Assembly (NCBI GenBank): GCA_001871435.1
Contig: MNVC01000035.1
Span: 1-8,875, forward strand
Direction of reading: 5' to 3'
Length of the DNA stretch: 8,875 nucleotides
Source: Candidatus Magasanikbacteria bacterium CG1_02_32_51
GTDB taxonomy: Bacteria; Patescibacteriota; Patescibacteriia; Magasanikbacterales; UBA922
Of the stretch, positions 5,233-8,875 are shown piece after piece. Positions within the stretch are counted from its first letter, which is position 1; each line of letters begins with the position of its first letter. The notes under the pieces were generated by a model. That model searched no databases. It saw only the letters and a list, made by a program, of their open reading frames with translations, and was not told where the DNA came from. A program made the position numbers and the translations under genes.

Positions 5233-5312
5233 AATATCACAAAAAATTAAAATTTTTAGACACGTTCGTAGGGACAGGTCTAGACCTGTCCCTACCATTT
5301 CAATATCACAAA
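5233..5312. repeat. Perfect 28-bp palindrome flanked by 11-bp direct repeats
   Basis: Arms gtagggacaggtct (5268-5281) and agacctgtccctac (5282-5295) form an uninterrupted 28-bp palindrome in the 198-bp ligA-gatC gap. The direct repeat aatatcacaaa occurs at 5233-5243 and again at 5302-5312, bracketing the palindrome like a target duplication. The palindrome is much more GC-rich than its surroundings. It resembles REP-like GTAGGG...CCCTAC hairpins in other genomes (recollection). It lies 36 bp past the ligA stop but has no adjacent T-run on the minus strand, so at most it is a weak terminator or mRNA 3'-end stabiliser. Confidence 0.75.
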
Positions 5313-5331
5313 TTTTTAAACTAAATTCTCT

Positions 5332-7353
5332 TTATAATAATTTCAAAAATCCATTTTCATCCAAAATATTTACGCCTAATTCTTGAGCTTTGTCGTATTT
5401 ACTACCAGGATTTTCTCCAGCCACAACATAAGAAGTTTTTTTACTGACTGAGCCAATCACTTGTCCACCATTGTTTTTTATTTTCTCAGTTATTTCTTCA
5501 CGAGTCAAATTTGCTAATGTTCCAGTAAGCACAAAAGTAAGTCCTTCTAATTTGTTTGAGTCTTTTTGTTTTTTGGTAGTAATAATTATGACACCATTAT
5601 TTAGCAAATCTACCCCAAGTTTTTGATTTTCTTTGTCTCCAAAATAATCAACAATTGACTGTGCCACACGAGGGCCTATATCACTCAAATTTTCCAGTTC
5701 TTCTTGATTGGCTAACATTATTTTTTTTAAGCTATTAAAATGTTCAGCCAATTTTTCAGCTGTTTCTTCACCAACATGCAAAATACCTAAAGCAAAAATA
5801 AACCTAGCCAAACTAATTTTCTTGGAATTTTCAATAGCTTCAATCAAATTTTGAGCAGATTTATTAGCAAATCTTTCCAAAAGCTCCAAATCCCCAAGTT
5901 TCAAAGTAAAAATATCTGCTGAATTTTTTATGAGACCTTCGTCAAGTAATTGTTCCACAATCTTTTTTCCCATACCATCAATATTGAAAGCTTTTTTGGA
6001 AACAAAGTGAATAAGATTTTCTAGTTCTTTGGCATAGCATTTATTATTGCTACAAATCAGAGCCACTCCTTCTTTGTTTTCTCCAGACAATTGATATCTT
6101 TTTATTTCGGAGTGACAAACTGGACATTTACTAATTTTCTTTACTTTTTTTTCTTCACCATTTCGTAATTTATCCAAAACACGTATCACTTTTGGGATAA
6201 TATCTCCAGCTTTTTCTACAACTACGCTATCACCTATTCGTACGCCAAGTCTCTGTATTTCATCAAAATTATGCAAAGTCGCATGAGTCACTGTCGTACC
6301 AGCGAGCTTGACTGGTTCCATTAGAGCCACCGGTGTCAAAGCTCCAGTACGACCCACTTGCCAATAAATATCTTTTATTTTAGTTATTCCCTGTTCAGCT
6401 GGAAATTTGAGAGCAATAGCCCAACGAGGAGCTTTGCCTGTAAAACCAAGCTGAGTTTGATATTTTACTTGATTAATTTTTATTACTACACCATCTATCC
6501 AAAAATCAAAACTATTTTTCTTTTTTTGCAATTCTTCATAAAATTTCCAAATATCATCTATAGTTTTGCAAACTTTCCAATGTGTATCTGTCAAAAATCC
6601 CAAATTATATAAAGTTTTTAATTCTTCCTCTTGAGAATTTATATCCAAATCTTGATTATCAAATTTGGAAATATCATAAGCTGTTAGACCAAGCTTTCTC
6701 TCATCCACAATTTTTGGATCAAGCTGACGGATAGTACCAGCAGCCGCATTGCGAGGATTGGCAAACAAAGGTTCACCTACTTTTTCTCTTTGTTTATTTA
6801 ATTTTGTTAACATCTTGGCTGAGAGCCAAGTTTCACCCTCAGCTATTAAATTTATTTCTTTATTCAATCTCAAAGGTACTGAGTGAATTGTTTTGATATT
6901 ATTGGTTACATCTTCACCAATTTTACCATCACCTCTAGTAGCCACAGTTTTGAGTATGCCTTTTTCATAAGTCAAAACCATATGCAAACCGTCAATCTTT
7001 AGTTCACAAACATAATTCAAATCTTTTGGCCTGTTACCCAATTCTTTTTCCAAAATCTTCAAATTTCTTTCTTGCCAATTTTCCAAATCTTGTCTATCAA
7101 AAGCATCATCAAAAGACCACTGAGTAACAGTGTGGATAACTTTGGTAAATTTATCCAAAGGCTTACCAGCTACACGTTGAGTTGGAGAGTCAGGTGTAAT
7201 AAGCTCTGGATGAACGCTTTCTATTTTTCGTAACTCGTCCATCAGCCCATCATACATTTGGTCAGTAACTTCTGGATCATTCAACACATGATAACGATGA
7301 CGCAGATCATCTATTTGCGCACGGAGTTTTTCGATTTTTTTTATGTCTAGCAT
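5332..7353 (-). CDS. ligA: NAD-dependent DNA ligase
   Basis: Seals 3'-OH/5'-phosphate nicks in replication and repair using NAD+ as AMP donor. The 673-residue length is normal. Domains in order: Ia N-terminal (about 1-65, with YHVLNDPEVTDQMYDGL); adenylation domain with catalytic Lys119 in ELKIDG and downstream TRGDG..GEDVTNN; FANPRNAAAGTIRQ (197-210); the OB fold with GRTGALTPVA; the four-cysteine zinc finger (C410, C413, C434, C439); the helix-hairpin-helix region (about 445-590); and a C-terminal BRCT domain (about 602-673, LEGLTFVLTGTL). The NAD-pocket segment usually PMLSLDNAF reads TQWSFDDAF, a variant I associate with Patescibacteria. The ATG at 7353 aligns with the family start; an upstream ATG at 7500 would overlap the peptidase gene. 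It follows that gene by 91 bp. No Shine-Dalgarno is seen. Confidence 0.97.
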   Translation of the reverse strand: MLDIKKIEKLRAQIDDLRHRYHVLNDPEVTDQMYDGLMDELRKIESVHPELITPDSPTQRVAGKPLDKFTKVIHTVTQWSFDDAFDRQDLENWQERNLKILEKELGNRPKDLNYVCELKIDGLHMVLTYEKGILKTVATRGDGKIGEDVTNNIKTIHSVPLRLNKEINLIAEGETWLSAKMLTKLNKQREKVGEPLFANPRNAAAGTIRQLDPKIVDERKLGLTAYDISKFDNQDLDINSQEEELKTLYNLGFLTDTHWKVCKTIDDIWKFYEELQKKKNSFDFWIDGVVIKINQVKYQTQLGFTGKAPRWAIALKFPAEQGITKIKDIYWQVGRTGALTPVALMEPVKLAGTTVTHATLHNFDEIQRLGVRIGDSVVVEKAGDIIPKVIRVLDKLRNGEEKKVKKISKCPVCHSEIKRYQLSGENKEGVALICSNNKCYAKELENLIHFVSKKAFNIDGMGKKIVEQLLDEGLIKNSADIFTLKLGDLELLERFANKSAQNLIEAIENSKKISLARFIFALGILHVGEETAEKLAEHFNSLKKIMLANQEELENLSDIGPRVAQSIVDYFGDKENQKLGVDLLNNGVIIITTKKQKDSNKLEGLTFVLTGTLANLTREEITEKIKNNGGQVIGSVSKKTSYVVAGENPGSKYDKAQELGVNILDENGFLKLL

Positions 7354-7402
7354 ATTAACAAATATAATTTTTCCATTGTTTTTATGTTTTAATGTTTTAA
7401 TA

Positions 7403-7422
7403 AAATTGAGATAAATTGAGAT
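7403..7422. repeat. Tandem 10-bp repeat between the peptidase gene and ligA
   Basis: aaattgagat occurs twice head to tail (7403-7412, 7413-7422) in the 91-bp gap. One helical turn is the period, as expected for paired protein sites, but two short AT-rich copies can also be replication slippage. Confidence 0.4.
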
Positions 7423-7444
7423 AAAATTTTCTATATATTCAGTG

Positions 7445-8221
7445 TCAAAAAACAAGTCTAAAATACCAATCCAAAATCTGTGTTCCAAAAAACATGGCAA
7501 TAAAAGTTGCTAAACTAAGATAAGTACCAAAAGCCACTTCAGTCATCATTTTTTTCTTTTTAGTCAAAACCAAAATTATACTTATCAAACCACCAATCAT
7601 ATAAGCCAACCAGAGAGCTAACAACAATAATTTCCAACCCAAAAGTACTCCCATTAATATTCCAATCCTAATATCTCCTCCTCCAATCCATTTACCTTTG
7701 GAAACAACAAATTGTAATAAGAAAAATCCTCCACCAATCATAGCACCAATAACCATAGACAACCAACTAACATGCAAAAATAAAGAAAAAACAAATAAAA
7801 TACTAGCTGAACCTAAAGTCATAATATCTGATACTTCTAGATACTTAGTATCATAAATAAAAATAAAAAGTAATACAAAGACAGCCAGACAATCTCTAAT
7901 TATAACCAGCCAAGAAAAATACCCCACAAAAGAGTAATAATAAAAAACAAAACTAAATAAAAATGCTAGCAATAATTCTACCATTGGATATTGCCAACTA
8001 ATTTTCTTGTGACAGTGACGACATTTAGCATGTAAAAATAAAAAACTAAAGACAGGAATATTGTCATACCAGCTTATAACTTTGTGACATTTAGGACATT
8101 CTGACCTAGTATTCAAAGATTTTTTTTCGTGTAGTCGCCATTCCAAAGCATTGAGAAAACTACCAAAAACCAAACCCAAGATAAAAAAGAAAAAATAAAA
8201 CAAAATTTGTATTGAAAACAT
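7445..8221 (-). CDS. pilD: Type IV prepilin leader peptidase / N-methyltransferase
   Basis: Integral membrane aspartyl protease that removes the short leader from type IV prepilins and methylates the new N-terminal residue. The 258 residues show an N-terminal helix with the GSFLN signature (20-24), two CxxC pairs on a cytoplasmic loop (C42, C45, C67, C70), then multiple hydrophobic helices. The two catalytic aspartates are Asp124 in FIYDTKYLEVSD and Asp183 in the GxGD motif, here GGGDIRIG (usual GGGDxKLG, so Lys is Arg). ATG at 8221 is preferred because an in-frame ATG at 8272 would place the -10 boxes at 8255-8266 inside the gene, and the family begins near the first helix. The stop is TGA. 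The pilin gene lies just upstream behind a terminator, and is the obvious substrate. Confidence 0.95.
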   Translation of the reverse strand: MFSIQILFYFFFFILGLVFGSFLNALEWRLHEKKSLNTRSECPKCHKVISWYDNIPVFSFLFLHAKCRHCHKKISWQYPMVELLLAFLFSFVFYYYSFVGYFSWLVIIRDCLAVFVLLFIFIYDTKYLEVSDIMTLGSASILFVFSLFLHVSWLSMVIGAMIGGGFFLLQFVVSKGKWIGGGDIRIGILMGVLLGWKLLLLALWLAYMIGGLISIILVLTKKKKMMTEVAFGTYLSLATFIAMFFGTQILDWYFRLVF

Positions 8222-8254
8222 AAAATGACTAAAACAAGTTAATAAGACAAATAT

Positions 8255-8266
8255 ATTATAATTATA
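8255..8266 (-). promoter_or_regulatory. Tandem TATAAT boxes upstream of the peptidase gene
   Basis: The minus strand reads TATAAT twice in a row (8266-8261 and 8260-8255), about 34-45 bp before the ATG at 8221. TTGTTG or TTGGTT (8280-8272 region) could serve as a weak -35, but spacing is not ideal. The position directly after the pilin terminator suits an independent promoter. Confidence 0.45.
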
Positions 8267-8280
8267 ACACAAACCAACAA

Positions 8281-8312
8281 CTTAAAAAAGTCCCTGAAGA
8301 GACTTTTTTAAG
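8281..8312 (-). terminator. Rho-independent terminator of the pilin gene
   Basis: cttaaaaaagtc (8281-8292) and gacttttttaag (8301-8312) are perfectly complementary over 12 bp. On the minus strand the stem can extend by a T-G and a C-G pair to close a TTCA tetraloop, and the 3' arm carries T6. It starts about 30 bp after the pilin stop codon, so the pilin is probably a one-gene transcript. Confidence 0.85.
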
Positions 8313-8340
8313 AAATATAATACTATATTTGCATTTATTG

Positions 8341-8790
8341 TTATGATAGAGGCTGACCAGTCATACCAGACTCAGTAGCAGTTACAGTTAAAGGACCAAA
8401 GCCACCAGCACCAACTTCTAGACTACCAGTAAGGGTATATGCTGTACCTGCTGTAGAAGTATATTTATAATATTTACCAGGTGTAGGATCTTTTGGTACT
8501 AAGCCCATATATGGAGAAGGACAAGTAGAACTATTGAAACCAGCAGTAGTCAAACAAGTATGATTAGCATCACCAACATCTATACCACTAGAAGTCGTAG
8601 TAGGATAAGAGTTGTGATCTGTATAATATAATTCAAGAGCTGTTTGTACTTGCTTCATATCTGAAAGACGTTTGGCGTCATTAGCTTTTTGACGAGCTGA
8701 ACCAAGGGCTACTACTGCAAGAGTAGATAGTACACCGATGATAGCGATAACAACCAAAAGTTCTATCAAAGTAAAACCTTTTTTATTCAT
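8341..8790 (-). CDS. Type IV pilin / GspG-like pseudopilin
   Basis: Secreted filament subunit, held in the membrane by its N-terminal helix before assembly into a pilus or pseudopilus. The 149-residue product starts MNKKG, then FTLIELLVVIAIIGVLSTLA: a class III signal with peptidase cleavage expected after Gly5, Phe as first mature residue and the conserved Glu at mature position 5. The rest looks like a small pseudopilin: a helical spine (ARQKANDAKRLSDMKQVQTA), YYTDHNSYP, a Cys79/Cys90 pair that could form a disulphide, YMGLVPKDPTPGKYYKY, and a beta-rich, Gly/Thr-rich tail. ATG at 8790 is chosen over the in-frame GTG at 8799 because the latter falls inside the Shine-Dalgarno. Whether it is a major pilin, a competence pseudopilin or another paralogue cannot be told from one gene. 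Confidence 0.92.
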   Translation of the reverse strand: MNKKGFTLIELLVVIAIIGVLSTLAVVALGSARQKANDAKRLSDMKQVQTALELYYTDHNSYPTTTSSGIDVGDANHTCLTTAGFNSSTCPSPYMGLVPKDPTPGKYYKYTSTAGTAYTLTGSLEVGAGGFGPLTVTATESGMTGQPLS

Positions 8791-8794
8791 TCGT

Positions 8795-8808
8795 ATCACC
8801 CCCCTCCC
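8795..8808 (-). promoter_or_regulatory. Strong extended Shine-Dalgarno of the pilin gene
   Basis: The minus strand reads GGGAGGGGGGTGAT, ending 4 nt before the ATG at 8790. Its last 11 bases match the full 16S tail complement AAGGAGGTGAT at 9 positions, with the G-run 8 nt from the ATG. It decides the start codon. No other gene here has anything comparable. Confidence 0.75.
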
Positions 8809-8863
8809 AATTTTTCAAAACTTTTTTTAACATAATAAAAATGTATCTGCATAACTTACTTAC

Positions 8864-8869
8864 ATTATA
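8864..8869 (-). promoter_or_regulatory. Probable -10 box of the pilin promoter
   Basis: A perfect TATAAT on the minus strand (8869-8864) predicts a start near 8857 and a leader of about 67 nt. The matching -35 would fall beyond the window edge, so the call rests on the -10 alone. Confidence 0.4.
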
Positions 8870-8875
8870 ACAAAA

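Noticed and set aside
5268..5295. 28-bp palindrome as a standard ligA terminator
   Set aside because: No T-run directly follows the stem on the minus strand; the first T-rich stretch is about 10 nt away and AT-only.
7354..7500. ligA starting at the in-frame ATG at 7500
   Set aside because: The extra 49 residues are encoded partly by the end of the peptidase gene and do not resemble LigA; MLDIKKIEKL at 7353 fits the family start.
8222..8272. Peptidase starting at the ATG at 8272
   Set aside because: It would cover two TATAAT boxes and add 17 residues before the normal first helix; 8221 fits better.
8791..8799. Pilin starting at GTG 8799
   Set aside because: The GTG lies within the Shine-Dalgarno-like GGGGGGTGAT; ATG 8790 has proper spacing and gives the usual short MNKKG leader.

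Overview
The window is low-GC bacterial DNA (roughly one third G+C by eye). Every gene I can support, including the tRNA, lies on the minus strand, so the natural reading order runs from high to low coordinates. It looks like a member of the Candidate Phyla Radiation (Patescibacteria). The reasons are GatA and LigA variant motifs that I associate with that group (GatA CDAFGHG in place of MDEFAMG, LigA TQWSFDDAF in place of MLSLDNAF), the near absence of Shine-Dalgarno sequences, a type IV pilin with its peptidase, and short compact proteins. TGA ends the rRNA-methyltransferase-like gene and the peptidase gene, so UGA is probably a stop here. This argues against the recoded lineages (Gracilibacteria, Absconditabacteria). 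The lineage call is inference from memory of these families.

Layout in transcription order: a type IV pilin or pseudopilin gene (8790-8341) with the only strong Shine-Dalgarno in the window and a clear terminator; a prepilin peptidase (8221-7445) with its own -10 boxes; NAD-dependent DNA ligase ligA (7353-5332); a 198-bp gap with a perfect 28-bp palindrome and a good promoter; gatC (5133-4831) and gatA (4769-3300), two subunits of the tRNA-dependent amidotransferase; a 145-bp repeat-bearing gap; a 451-residue protein made of two tandem LOG-type domains (3154-1799); a terminator embedded in a 168-bp repeat array; tRNA-Ser(GGA) (1622-1533); a promoter; a 53-residue two-helix membrane protein (1461-1300); a short RNA m5C methyltransferase (1251-289); a strong terminator; and the start of an HTH/transposase-OrfA-like gene cut by the window edge (163-1).

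Functionally these are mostly core genes. The pilin is the expected substrate of the peptidase. GatC and GatA act with GatB, which is not in this window, to make Gln-tRNA and/or Asn-tRNA. LigA seals DNA nicks. ligA near gatCA resembles gene order known from Firmicutes.

The unusual layer is in and between the genes. At least five unrelated small repeat or palindromic elements sit in this short stretch, one inside gatA in frame and one supplying the last codons of gatC. I see no defence system, CRISPR array, complete insertion sequence or obvious new multi-gene system. The best leads are the duplicated LOG protein with one apparently degraded active site and the repeat insertions into essential genes.
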